Assembly (NCBI GenBank): GCA_964550895.1
Contig: CAZKAP010000037.1
Span: 1-31,223 of the forward strand
Direction: 5' to 3'
DNA: 31,223 nt
From: CAZKAP01 sp964550895
Lineage (GTDB): Bacteria > Bacteroidota > Bacteroidia > Flavobacteriales > Flavobacteriaceae
Below are positions 1-8,020 of the stretch, piece after piece. The position numbers were made by a program, and so were the translations under genes. Position 1 is the first letter of the stretch. Every line of letters starts with the position of its first letter. Under the pieces are notes generated by a model. That model had not been told where the DNA came from. It saw only the letters and a list, made by a program, of their open reading frames with translations, and searched no databases.

Positions 1-1920
1 GAGGGCATCGGACACCCGATACTTCCCGAAGTGATCCTCGATCTGGTCGATCACCTGATTCAATCGGGAGCGGTACCAGTGGAGTCCCGCTTCTGCCGCT
101 TCAGTGGGTTTTCCTTCCTTCACTTCCCATCCGTGGAATAAGCGAAAGGCATTCCATACCTTGTTGGCAAAATTTCGGCCTTGCTCGCAAAGGGATTCGT
201 CGAAAAGCAGGTCGTTACCGGCTGGTGCACTCAGCATGAGACCCACCCGAACCCCATCGGCCCCAAAACGCGAAATAAGCCCGAGGGCATCGGGAGAATT
301 TCCAAGTGACTTGGACATCTTCCTCCCCTTGGCATCCCTGACCAGCCCGGTCAGATATACATTGGAAAACGGTGCCTTGCCCTGAAACTCATAACCCGCC
401 ATGATCATGCGGGCCACCCAGAAAAACAGGATATCGGGACCGGTCACCAGGTCACTGGTAGGATAATAGTAATTTACGTCCTCATTATCCGGCTCCAGGA
501 TGCCTCCAAAAACACTGATGGGCCAGAGCCAGGAGGAAAACCAGGTATCGAGTACATCATCGTCCCTGCGAAGGTCTTCCTCAGTTAAGTCAGGATTCCC
601 GGATTTTTGGCGGGCGATATCCAGCGCATCTTCGGGGGTCTCAGCGACTACGTACTCACCGAGATCACCATAGTAATAGGCCGGGATCTGCTGGCCCCAC
701 CACAGTTGTCTGGAGATGTTCCAGTCCCTAATATTCTCCATCCAATGGCGGTAAATGTTGTCGAACCTCCCCGGATGCAAGCGGACCTCCTCGGTTTCCA
801 GTACGGCCTTAATAGCCGGTTCTGCGAGTTCCTTCATCTTCAGGAACCACTGGTCGGAGAGTCGCGGTTCAATCACCGCACCGGTGCGCTCCGAGGTCCC
901 CACTTTGTTGGTGTGGATCTCCGTTTTGAGCAGCAGACCGGACTCCTCCAGTTCCGCGGCAATTTCCTTCCTTACATTAAAGCGATCCTTGCCTTCATAA
1001 TGGATTCCATGTGCATTCAGGGTTCCGTCTTCATTAAAGATGTCGACAAATTCCAGGCCGTGACGTTCCCCTATGGCCTTATCATTTTCGTCATGGGCCG
1101 GGGTCACCTTCAGGCAGCCCGTTCCGAACTCCAGATCCACATAAGAGTCGGCTATAATCGGCACCCGCCTGTTACAGACCGGAACAAAGGCATAAGTGCC
1201 GACCAGATGCTTGTAACGATCGTCTTCGGGATTCACGCATACAGCGGTATCACCGAAAACGGTCTCGGGACGGGTCGTAGCCACGGAAAGATATGTGTCG
1301 CTGTCTTCGAGTTTGTATTTCAGGTAATAGAGTTTGCCCTGCTGCTCCTTGTAGATCACCTCCTCATCGGACAGGGTCGTTTTGGCCTCCGGATCCCAGT
1401 TCACCATTCTGTACCCCCGGTATATCCAACCCTTCTCGTGAAGGTGTACAAATGCCCGGATTACTGAGGCGCTCATATCCTCGTCCATAGTGAATTTATA
1501 CCGGCTCCAGTCGCAGGAACAACCCAGCTTCTTGAGCTGCTCAAGGATAACGCCCCCGTACTCCTCGGTCCAGTCCCAGGCCTCCTTCAGAAATGCTTCA
1601 CGGCCGATATCCCATTTGGACTTCCCCTGGTCTTTAAGTTTTGCCACGACTTTAGCCTCGGTGGCTATAGAGGCATGATCCGTACCGGGAACCCAACAGG
1701 CATTCTTTCCGGTGAGGCGGGCCCTGCGTACCAGCACGTCCTGAAGCGTGTTGTTCAGCATATGCCCCATGTGCAAGACCCCGGTCACATTCGGCGGTGG
1801 TATTACGATCACGAATGGATCACGATCGTCCGGCTGAGACTCGAACACCCTTTGCGCGGTCCAGTAATCGTACCACTTGGATTCTACCTGCGAAGGGTCG
1901 TATTTCGTGGGAATTGACAT
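1..1920 (-). CDS. valS: Valine--tRNA ligase (ValS), N-terminal 640 residues, truncated by window edge
   Basis: Cytoplasmic class I aminoacyl-tRNA synthetase that charges tRNA-Val with valine; it carries an editing domain that removes mischarged threonine. The reverse strand reads from an ATG at 1920-1918 (MSIPTKYDPSQVE) without a stop to base 1. The class I signature HMGH lies at residues 50-53 within PPPNVTGVLHMGH, followed by WVPGTDHASIAT. The editing-domain stretch ATTRPETVFGDTA is present. The second nucleotide-binding motif KMSKS lies at residues 534-538 (nt 307-321), preceded by a VTGPDILFFWVARM block typical of ValS. Flavobacterial ValS is roughly 870-880 residues, so about 230 C-terminal residues (anticodon-binding end and coiled-coil tail) lie outside the window. 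It is divergent from the DUF1573 gene and has its own consensus promoter. Identification is secure; only the 3' end is missing. Confidence 0.97.
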   Translation of the reverse strand, partial: MSIPTKYDPSQVESKWYDYWTAQRVFESQPDDRDPFVIVIPPPNVTGVLHMGHMLNNTLQDVLVRRARLTGKNACWVPGTDHASIATEAKVVAKLKDQGKSKWDIGREAFLKEAWDWTEEYGGVILEQLKKLGCSCDWSRYKFTMDEDMSASVIRAFVHLHEKGWIYRGYRMVNWDPEAKTTLSDEEVIYKEQQGKLYYLKYKLEDSDTYLSVATTRPETVFGDTAVCVNPEDDRYKHLVGTYAFVPVCNRRVPIIADSYVDLEFGTGCLKVTPAHDENDKAIGERHGLEFVDIFNEDGTLNAHGIHYEGKDRFNVRKEIAAELEESGLLLKTEIHTNKVGTSERTGAVIEPRLSDQWFLKMKELAEPAIKAVLETEEVRLHPGRFDNIYRHWMENIRDWNISRQLWWGQQIPAYYYGDLGEYVVAETPEDALDIARQKSGNPDLTEEDLRRDDDVLDTWFSSWLWPISVFGGILEPDNEDVNYYYPTSDLVTGPDILFFWVARMIMAGYEFQGKAPFSNVYLTGLVRDAKGRKMSKSLGNSPDALGLISRFGADGVRVGLMLSAPAGNDLLFDESLCEQGRNFANKVWNAFRLFHGWEVKEGKPTEAAEAGLHWYRSRLNQVIDQIEDHFGKYRVSDAL

Positions 1921-1982
1921 AATTTGGTATAGTGTTTGTCCCCGGTAGGAAGGAAATGTTTAAAGGACGTTTAAATACGAAA

Positions 1983-2011
1983 CAAAAATAACCAACGTTA
2001 TAGGATCACAA
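1983..2011 (-). promoter_or_regulatory. Predicted Bacteroidetes-type promoter for valS
   Basis: On the minus strand a TATTTTTG element (plus strand 1983-1990), matching the Bacteroidetes -7 consensus TAnnTTTG, is preceded after 18 bp by TTG (plus strand 2009-2011). The expected transcription start is near 1976, which leaves a leader of about 55 nt. A direct repeat GTTTAAA (1958-1964 and 1969-1975, 11-bp period) sits at and just after the predicted start. The match is by eye. Confidence 0.55.
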
Positions 2012-2018
2012 AAGAATT

Positions 2019-2049
2019 TTGGCAGCCGTAACGTAACCGTTTATTTTTG
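2019..2049 (+). promoter_or_regulatory. Predicted Bacteroidetes-type promoter for the DUF1573 gene
   Basis: TTG at 2019-2021, a 20-bp spacer, then TATTTTTG at 2042-2049, a full match to the Bacteroidetes -33/-7 pattern. Transcription would begin near 2056, giving a leader of about 17 nt. The -33 elements of this promoter and of the opposing valS promoter are only about 8 bp apart, so the two polymerase sites are back to back. Confidence 0.65.
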
Positions 2050-2072
2050 GCTCGTGTACTAAATCTAACAAA

Positions 2073-2462
2073 ATGAAAAAAGCAGTACTACTCTTGTTTT
2101 TTGGTTTGGCCACCCTGGCGGTAAGCGCACAGGAAAAGAAGGCTAAAATCGAATTCAAAACAGAAACCATCGATTATGGAAAAGTAGCACGCGGAAGTGA
2201 CGGCGTACGCACCTTCGAATTTACCAATACGGGGGAAGCCCCCCTGGTGATCAGCGATGTGAAGTCCAGCTGCGGCTGCACCGTACCCGAAAAACCGAAA
2301 GAGCCCATCGCTCCCGGTGAGTCGGGTATCATCAAGGTAAAGTACGATACCAACCGCTCCACTGGACCGTTCAGGAAGGCCATCACGGTTTCCTCCAATG
2401 CCGATACTCCGACCAAGGTCCTTAAAATTAAAGGAGAGTTGGTCGAAAAAATGGAAAAATAA
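2073..2462 (+). CDS. Exported DUF1573 domain protein
   Basis: A 129-residue protein with a clear signal peptide (residues 1-19, hydrophobic core after MKKAV, ending AVSAQ). The rest is one DUF1573 domain, a short immunoglobulin-like beta-sandwich related to ASPM/SPD-2/Hydin domains. Diagnostic features are FEFTNTGEAPLVI, the SSCGCTVPE motif with a CxC cysteine pair, IAPGESG and a C-terminal KVLKIKGEL strand. These small periplasmic or surface proteins are very common in Bacteroidetes; their function is not established, and the CGC motif could bind metal or form a disulfide (inference). The ATG sits in the A-rich context TCTAACAAA usual for the phylum. A strong terminator follows 21 nt after the stop, so it is probably monocistronic. 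Confidence 0.9.
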   Translation: MKKAVLLLFFGLATLAVSAQEKKAKIEFKTETIDYGKVARGSDGVRTFEFTNTGEAPLVISDVKSSCGCTVPEKPKEPIAPGESGIIKVKYDTNRSTGPFRKAITVSSNADTPTKVLKIKGELVEKMEK

Positions 2463-2483
2463 GCACGACCTCAGCGTCTAGAG

Positions 2484-2509
2484 AACCGCCCCAAGTGGGC
2501 GGTTTTTTT
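2484..2509 (+). terminator. Rho-independent terminator after the DUF1573 gene
   Basis: Perfect 8-bp stem AACCGCCC (2484-2491) with GGGCGGTT (2497-2504), 5-nt loop CAAGT, running into a T tract ending at 2509. It lies 21 nt after the DUF1573 stop codon. Confidence 0.9.
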
Positions 2510-2654
2510 ATGCCCATTAAAGAGGCATTCTTTGTGATAACGAAAACCTTAAGGGCGAGTATCTCCCAATAACGCACTGGGCCTAGAGGGAATCACAGCG
2601 CAAAAGAGATAAGACTTTTTCCCGGTTGCGTACACCCGTTTTGGCTTATCACCA

Positions 2655-2687
2655 TAAAAAAGGGCATACCCCACGGATATGCCCTTT
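2655..2687 (-). terminator. Rho-independent terminator of the giant surface-protein gene
   Basis: On the minus strand AAAGGGCATA (2687-2678) pairs perfectly over 10 bp with TATGCCCTTT (2668-2659), with a 9-nt loop, followed by further T residues to 2655. It lies about 25 nt beyond the stop codon at 2711. The space between this and the DUF1573 terminator (2510-2654) shows no gene. Confidence 0.88.
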
Positions 2688-2710
2688 CGGATTCTTATTG
2701 GGTCACCGGA

Positions 2711-5700
2711 CTATTCGGCTATAACCAGGCGTAACTTCTGAACCCTTCCATCGGCTCCCTGCATTAAGATGCTGTAGATCCCGTATTGCAGACCATAAAC
2801 CGGCAGGGTTACCTCCTGTTCCAGGTCGGGATTGACTTCCGACATGGGCAAACTGCGCACCAGGACACCCGCTGAGTTGTACAGTTCAAACCTAAGCCAG
2901 TTGGCGGGTTCAACTACATGCACCCGGGTGAAATCCGTCGCGGGATTGGGATAAACGCGATCCTCTTTGGCTAAAGACACTTTAAGGGCTGTAGTTGTGA
3001 AATCGACTTCGAAGTTCGTCTCCAGGACTCCAAGCACGGTTCCCGTCAGACCCGCACCGCTAAAGGCGGTGGCCTTAATGGTGTACTGCCCCAGAGGAAT
3101 ATTTCCTTCAAAGTAGTCACCTGCGCTATCCCCAAATAAGGCGAAAGGAGCTGCGCTCTCTGTTCGCGTGATGTTCGCGGCTCCCGTGAGTTCGAGCTTC
3201 ACACTTCCCACAGCAACCTGGGGATTAGCCACTGCCTGAATGTTATAACCCTGTCCGGCATAAAGAGCGCCATTGATCGTTCCCCCTTCCGTTATCTCAT
3301 CGACCGCAACGTCGCTAACGGCATCGATGTAGTTAAACTGTATTACGGGTTGGAGCTGCTGTGATTCCTCGAAACTGACTGAGATACTTCCATCGGCATC
3401 CACATTGGCAAATGTATAACTACCTACCGCCCCTATCGATTGCCCATTAACCAGAACATCAGCCACCACGAAGCCCGGGCTTGCCGTAATGGTAAAGGTC
3501 TGTCCCTGACCCTGACTCACTTCGACCAGACCGAATGGACTAATGCTTCCGCCGGTTCCGGCTGTAGCCGTGAGTATAAAGGTCGGAACCGGAGTAAAGC
3601 TCGCTGCAATGGTAGCGTCCTCCGAGACATTACTAAAGGTATACGTCTGCTGATTCCCAACGGATTGTCCATTGACCAGGACGTCTTCGACTGCAAATCC
3701 CACATCCGGAATAATGTCAAATGTCTGGTTGGAACCCTCGTTGACTACGACGGTACCCGCAGGGCTGATCGATCCCCCGGATTCCGCCGAAGCCAGGATT
3801 TCGAAGGTGGTTAGTGGTCCATCGGTTATTGTAAAGTTGTAGGTTGAGGTATTTCCTCCCTGTACACTGACCACCAGCGTATAGTCTCCCGCTGGGAAGG
3901 GTACTCCCTGAACATCGACACCAATATCCCCAAAGAGGGAAACGGGCTTCAGGGGCCCTTCTGTCTTGATCTGGTTAACCGGTCCGCTGAGATTGAAGGA
4001 AACCACGACCACTTCAGGGGTATCATAGGTGATCCCTATGGGTGTATTTCCGATTTCCTGCTTGGGGATCACCATACCGTCAAAAAGATTGTACAAGACG
4101 GAATCGTCGGTAGCATCCCGAATAAACAAGTTACTCGGAGCTACTGGAGCATCCTTGAAGCTGACCGAAATGGTCCCATTCGAAACCACATCGCTAAATG
4201 TGAAGTTGTTGGAGGTCAGTACCACGACCTGACCATCGACCAGAACCTGGTCGATTACCTTACCGCTGTCCGGAGTGATCGCAAACGACTGGCTGCTTCC
4301 TTCGGTAACCTGGACGGCACCGGATGGACTGATCACACCACCGGAACCGGCTGTTGCCGTGATCGTATAAGATGGCAGAGCACTGAATTCGGCCTGAATT
4401 GTACCCCCAGAGGAAACCGATACAAACTCATAGGTTGGTTGTGTCCCAACGGATACCCCATTCACAATCACATCGGCAATTTCGAATCCGGAATCAGGAT
4501 CGATGCTGAAAATCTGATTACTGCCCTGATTCACCAATACGTTACCTGCAGGGCTAATGGAACCGCCCTGACCCGCACCAGCGACGATAGTGAAGGTAGG
4601 TACTGGACTGAATACGGCCTCTATGGATCCGTCGGCCTGAACATTGCTAAATTCATAGTTTGCAAGAACACCCACAGACTGTCCATCGATAAGCACATCC
4701 GCTACCTCAAATCCCGCATCGGCTGCTATTGCAAATGTCTGGCTACCTCCCTGCACCACACTAACGGCTCCCGAGGGGGTGATGCTACCCCCTGTTCCGG
4801 CGGTAACCGATATGGTAAAGCTGGGCAACTGAACATCCACCACCTGGAATGATATACTCAGTGTTTCGCCTACCGCACTACCCCCTCCGCTCGCTGCACT
4901 AAAGGCCGTACCGCCTATGACATAGTTTCCTGTAGGGAAGGGTTCACCAGTAAAATCGCCTGCACTATCTCCGAATAAGGCGTAAGGAGCGAAACTCTCA
5001 GTCTGAACCTGGGTCTTATCGCCGGATAGATTGAGTACCACACTCCCCACGTTCCCAGCTGTAAGGGCAACTATAGCCAGATCGATACCGTTTACCTCGG
5101 ACTGCTGAATTTGCAAACCTTCAGAGAGGCTGGCTATAAATGCATCGGTATCGGCGTTATACAAGGCAAACCCGGTTACACCGACCGTGGGGGCTGGGGC
5201 GTCCGCAAAGCTAACCTGTATAGTTCCATCGGCATTTACATTGGAGAACGTGTACGCATTGGTAATCGCCACTTGCTGACCATCGACCAAAATGACATCA
5301 ACCACTTTGCCGGCCTCTGGCGAAATAGTAAAGGTTTGACTGCCTCCCTGACTTACTTCGACCGCACCGGAGGGATCAATCGTGCCTCCTGCACCTGCCG
5401 TCGCGGTAATGGTAAACGTGGGAACTTCGGATACTACCAATTCTATGGTGGCATCTGCCGTTACATTCTGGAACGTGTACTCCGTCACTGTTCCGACAGA
5501 CTGGTTGTTGACCAGTACATCCGCTATTTCGAAACCGGTTTCCGCACTGAATGTGAACGTCTGATCTGCTCCCTCGTTCACGTTCACAAAACCTTCGGGA
5601 GAAATGGTTCCCCCGGTATTGGCTGTGGCCGTAATGGTATAGGTTGGAATTTCAGAGAATACGGCATCTATAGTGGTGTCCTGGGTGACATTCTCTACGG

Positions 5701-8020
5701 TAAAGCTCTCAACGGCACCAACCGATTGACCGCCGACGAGGACATCCAGAATTTCAAAACCATCTTCAGCACTGATATTAAAAGTCTGACTACCGCCCTG
5801 TATCACGGCAACAGTTCCAGACGGACTTATGGTTCCCCCCGTTCCGGCAGTCGCTGTAATGGTGAAGCCGGGTAAGGCCACTTCAACAATCTGGAAATTA
5901 ATATTCAAGGTGCTACCCACAGTATTTCCCGATCCACCGGACTGCTGGTAGGCAGTGGCACTCATACCGTACGCACCGGGCAGAAACCCTTCGATGGGGT
6001 TAAAGTCCCCACTCAGGTCACCACCTAATGCATAAGGCGCGAAGCTCTCCGTTGCACTCAAAGTCAGTACACCACTGAGACTCATGACTACACTGCCCAC
6101 CTGTCCATTCGTAACGGCAACAATATTCAGCGGTATACCCTCGACATCCGAGTAAGGAATCTGAAGGCCCTCGCTTAACGTTGCTATAGGTTGATCGGTA
6201 ACGGCATTGTACAGCACAAATCCGGATACACCGAGTACGGGAGCATTGGGATCAACTACGGTTACGGTTTCCTGGGACTGACCGGTATTGCCATCATTAT
6301 CGGTAACCGTGAGTGTAATGGTATAGGTACCCGGGATGGTATAGGTGTAATTCAACGACGGTTGTGTATCCGAACCGCCATCACCCAGACTCCAGTTATA
6401 GGAAACGATGCTCCCATCGGGGTCAACGGAACCCGCCCCACTCAGGCTAATGGCCTGCCCGAGTTCAACGCTGGTGTCGCTTAGGGCGATGTCGGCAATG
6501 GGGGCCTGAGGTGTTCCATCCCCAATTACCCATTGGAAATTTACCTGGTCGTTGTTGGAAGAATTACCAGGATCCGTTACGGTGATAGTTACATTATACG
6601 GACTGCCGGCGAGCGCACCGGGCGACCCTGAACCTTCGCCCGTTGAAGAATCAGCCAGGCCATCCAGATTGGGATTCTGTCCGACGGGGTAGAGCGCGAT
6701 CTTATCGATCGCATGTCCTGCCGATCGCTCCCCTATGGTAAAGGTATAGGTCCCGGGATTCACGAAATACACATAGATATTGTGCGGATCATTGTCACTG
6801 GTAAAGGCCTGCCAGAAATAGGTTTCAGAACCCCCTGAAGACTTGTACACCTTGAAATATCCGCTTCCACCACTACCTTCCGGTGTAGTTCCCGCTCCTT
6901 CCCGGCCGCTCCCTTTGGGGAAAACGATATTGGCGTTCGCGGGATTGGGTCCGGTTACATTGTTTATTATGTCCTGCTCAGTTCCTGTGGTGCCCTTGAT
7001 GCCGAAGAACCAGACATTGGCATCGTTGTCGAACTTTAACCAGGAATCGTTTTCCTCTGAACCGATCGGACCGCTGTGGAAGCTCCTCCAATTTACACGA
7101 TACACACCCGGCTGGGTAACATTAATTGAGTAGTTGGCCGAACCTCCTCCGGTGGGGTTGTTAAAGTGATTGCTGTTACCTATGATACCCACGGCACCAC
7201 CCAGGTTGGTCTCGTCGAATCCGGTTGGATTGCCATCCTCAGCCTGTATCAGGAATTGATTATTCGCATTGGGCTGATAAGTGCTGCCTGATCCGCCACC
7301 GTCAGTGGCCTCTAGTATGGTTCCGCTGATTACACCGGTATTCGGATCGATGGTCAGCACTGGAGGCAGATTAGTGGCATCAAAGACCAGGTTATCGTTA
7401 CCCGGGGGAGAGAATAAGATGGGAAGGTTAACGGCATCACCCTCATTATTGAACTGTGTACCCGGATCGACCAGCCCGGAGGCTACCGTTCCGTTAAACA
7501 CCCTTACCGACTCAACTCCGTCAAGCCCATAATTGATGGTCAGTATGGCCTCCTGATTGGCTCCAAGTTGAGAAAGGCTGACGTTCACCGGCAGCGTTTC
7601 TCCCGGGCATATGAATTTGTCCTGCAATAGACTCAATCCGCCGTCCAGCGAAAACTCCGGTGAACCGGCCAAAGTAATATCGGAAATATAAATGCCCACG
7701 TTTCCGTTCGAAGCCGTTAGGTTGATCGTCGAGGTGGATCCGGTTGCCATCTCAATATCCAAACCGGGACTTACGTTAAGCGAGGAAGCGACCACGGGTG
7801 CCCCTGAAGGTGTATCCGTGTACAGGGCTTCCATGTTCTGCTGATTTCCCCCTCCTAATTTGGGAGATCCGGAGAAGACGAAGATTCCCCCTCCGGATAC
7901 GATTCCCTGGGTGCCGTGCCGCTTGTTGTTCAGGTCAGGGCCTCGCCTCCAGCCCGACTGCGGATTATAGATTTCCGTTATCGGCAGGGCATCGGTTATG
8001 CCGGAATGCCATATACCGTT
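2711..8020 (-). CDS. 3' part of a frameshifted giant secreted modular protein (Kelch end, Ig, CBM-like, PKD, InlB-B-like repeats, T9SS sorting domain)
   Basis: This frame is open from 8020 to the stop at 2711; the first ATG is at 7834, but homologous-looking Kelch sequence (ITDALPITEIYNPQSGW, KRHGTQ) runs upstream of it to the frameshift. Segment order: end of the Kelch propeller; an ASPM/Hydin-like Ig domain (about 7790-7490); an Ig-like He_PIG domain interrupted by a carbohydrate-binding-like domain (about 7280-6670, from FLIQAEDG to IDKIALYPVG); a PKD domain (about 6500-6240, SYNWSLGDG and YTYTIPGTYTITLTV); four related 'B' modules (ESFAPYALFGDSAGDF-like core) alternating with eight InlB-B-like repeats; and a C-terminal T9SS type A sorting domain (VYPNPATDF, GIYSILM) at about 2985-2714. 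The protein would be exported by the Por system and anchored or released at the surface. No catalytic domain is evident. Family calls are by eye. It was probably one gene with the 5' part at 7996-15075. Confidence 0.85.
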   Translation of the reverse strand, partial: NGIWHSGITDALPITEIYNPQSGWRRGPDLNNKRHGTQGIVSGGGIFVFSGSPKLGGGNQQNMEALYTDTPSGAPVVASSLNVSPGLDIEMATGSTSTINLTASNGNVGIYISDITLAGSPEFSLDGGLSLLQDKFICPGETLPVNVSLSQLGANQEAILTINYGLDGVESVRVFNGTVASGLVDPGTQFNNEGDAVNLPILFSPPGNDNLVFDATNLPPVLTIDPNTGVISGTILEATDGGGSGSTYQPNANNQFLIQAEDGNPTGFDETNLGGAVGIIGNSNHFNNPTGGGSANYSINVTQPGVYRVNWRSFHSGPIGSEENDSWLKFDNDANVWFFGIKGTTGTEQDIINNVTGPNPANANIVFPKGSGREGAGTTPEGSGGSGYFKVYKSSGGSETYFWQAFTSDNDPHNIYVYFVNPGTYTFTIGERSAGHAIDKIALYPVGQNPNLDGLADSSTGEGSGSPGALAGSPYNVTITVTDPGNSSNNDQVNFQWVIGDGTPQAPIADIALSDTSVELGQAISLSGAGSVDPDGSIVSYNWSLGDGGSDTQPSLNYTYTIPGTYTITLTVTDNDGNTGQSQETVTVVDPNAPVLGVSGFVLYNAVTDQPIATLSEGLQIPYSDVEGIPLNIVAVTNGQVGSVVMSLSGVLTLSATESFAPYALGGDLSGDFNPIEGFLPGAYGMSATAYQQSGGSGNTVGSTLNINFQIVEVALPGFTITATAGTGGTISPSGTVAVIQGGSQTFNISAEDGFEILDVLVGGQSVGAVESFTVENVTQDTTIDAVFSEIPTYTITATANTGGTISPEGFVNVNEGADQTFTFSAETGFEIADVLVNNQSVGTVTEYTFQNVTADATIELVVSEVPTFTITATAGAGGTIDPSGAVEVSQGGSQTFTISPEAGKVVDVILVDGQQVAITNAYTFSNVNADGTIQVSFADAPAPTVGVTGFALYNADTDAFIASLSEGLQIQQSEVNGIDLAIVALTAGNVGSVVLNLSGDKTQVQTESFAPYALFGDSAGDFTGEPFPTGNYVIGGTAFSAASGGGSAVGETLSISFQVVDVQLPSFTISVTAGTGGSITPSGAVSVVQGGSQTFAIAADAGFEVADVLIDGQSVGVLANYEFSNVQADGSIEAVFSPVPTFTIVAGAGQGGSISPAGNVLVNQGSNQIFSIDPDSGFEIADVIVNGVSVGTQPTYEFVSVSSGGTIQAEFSALPSYTITATAGSGGVISPSGAVQVTEGSSQSFAITPDSGKVIDQVLVDGQVVVLTSNNFTFSDVVSNGTISVSFKDAPVAPSNLFIRDATDDSVLYNLFDGMVIPKQEIGNTPIGITYDTPEVVVVSFNLSGPVNQIKTEGPLKPVSLFGDIGVDVQGVPFPAGDYTLVVSVQGGNTSTYNFTITDGPLTTFEILASAESGGSISPAGTVVVNEGSNQTFDIIPDVGFAVEDVLVNGQSVGNQQTYTFSNVSEDATIAASFTPVPTFILTATAGTGGSISPFGLVEVSQGQGQTFTITASPGFVVADVLVNGQSIGAVGSYTFANVDADGSISVSFEESQQLQPVIQFNYIDAVSDVAVDEITEGGTINGALYAGQGYNIQAVANPQVAVGSVKLELTGAANITRTESAAPFALFGDSAGDYFEGNIPLGQYTIKATAFSGAGLTGTVLGVLETNFEVDFTTTALKVSLAKEDRVYPNPATDFTRVHVVEPANWLRFELYNSAGVLVRSLPMSEVNPDLEQEVTLPVYGLQYGIYSILMQGADGRVQKLRLVIAE
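3365..6245 (-). repeat. Protein-level repeat tract: eight InlB-B-like repeats in a higher-order B-RRR-B-RRR-B-RR pattern
   Basis: Eight copies of a roughly 74-residue unit with the core TITATAGTGGTISPSG, then QGGSQTF, FEVADVLVNGQSVG and YTFSNVxADGTI. Approximate minus-strand extents: 5875-5655, 5652-5435, 5430-5195, 4835-4610, 4600-4380, 4375-4140, 3815-3595 and 3590-3365. Four copies of a second module of about 110-120 residues lie around them (about 6245-5880, 5190-4840, 4135-3820 and 3360-2990). The resemblance is to the divergent InlB B-repeat/bacterial repeat families. Extents are estimates. Confidence 0.8.

Noticed and set aside
3365..5875. CRISPR or DNA tandem repeat array
   Set aside because: The repetition is at protein level with diverged DNA and no short identical repeats with unique spacers.
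7834..7836. Separate gene starting at the ATG at 7834
   Set aside because: The frame upstream of this ATG still encodes Kelch sequence that completes the upstream protein, and there is no signal peptide after this ATG although the C terminus is a T9SS sorting domain.
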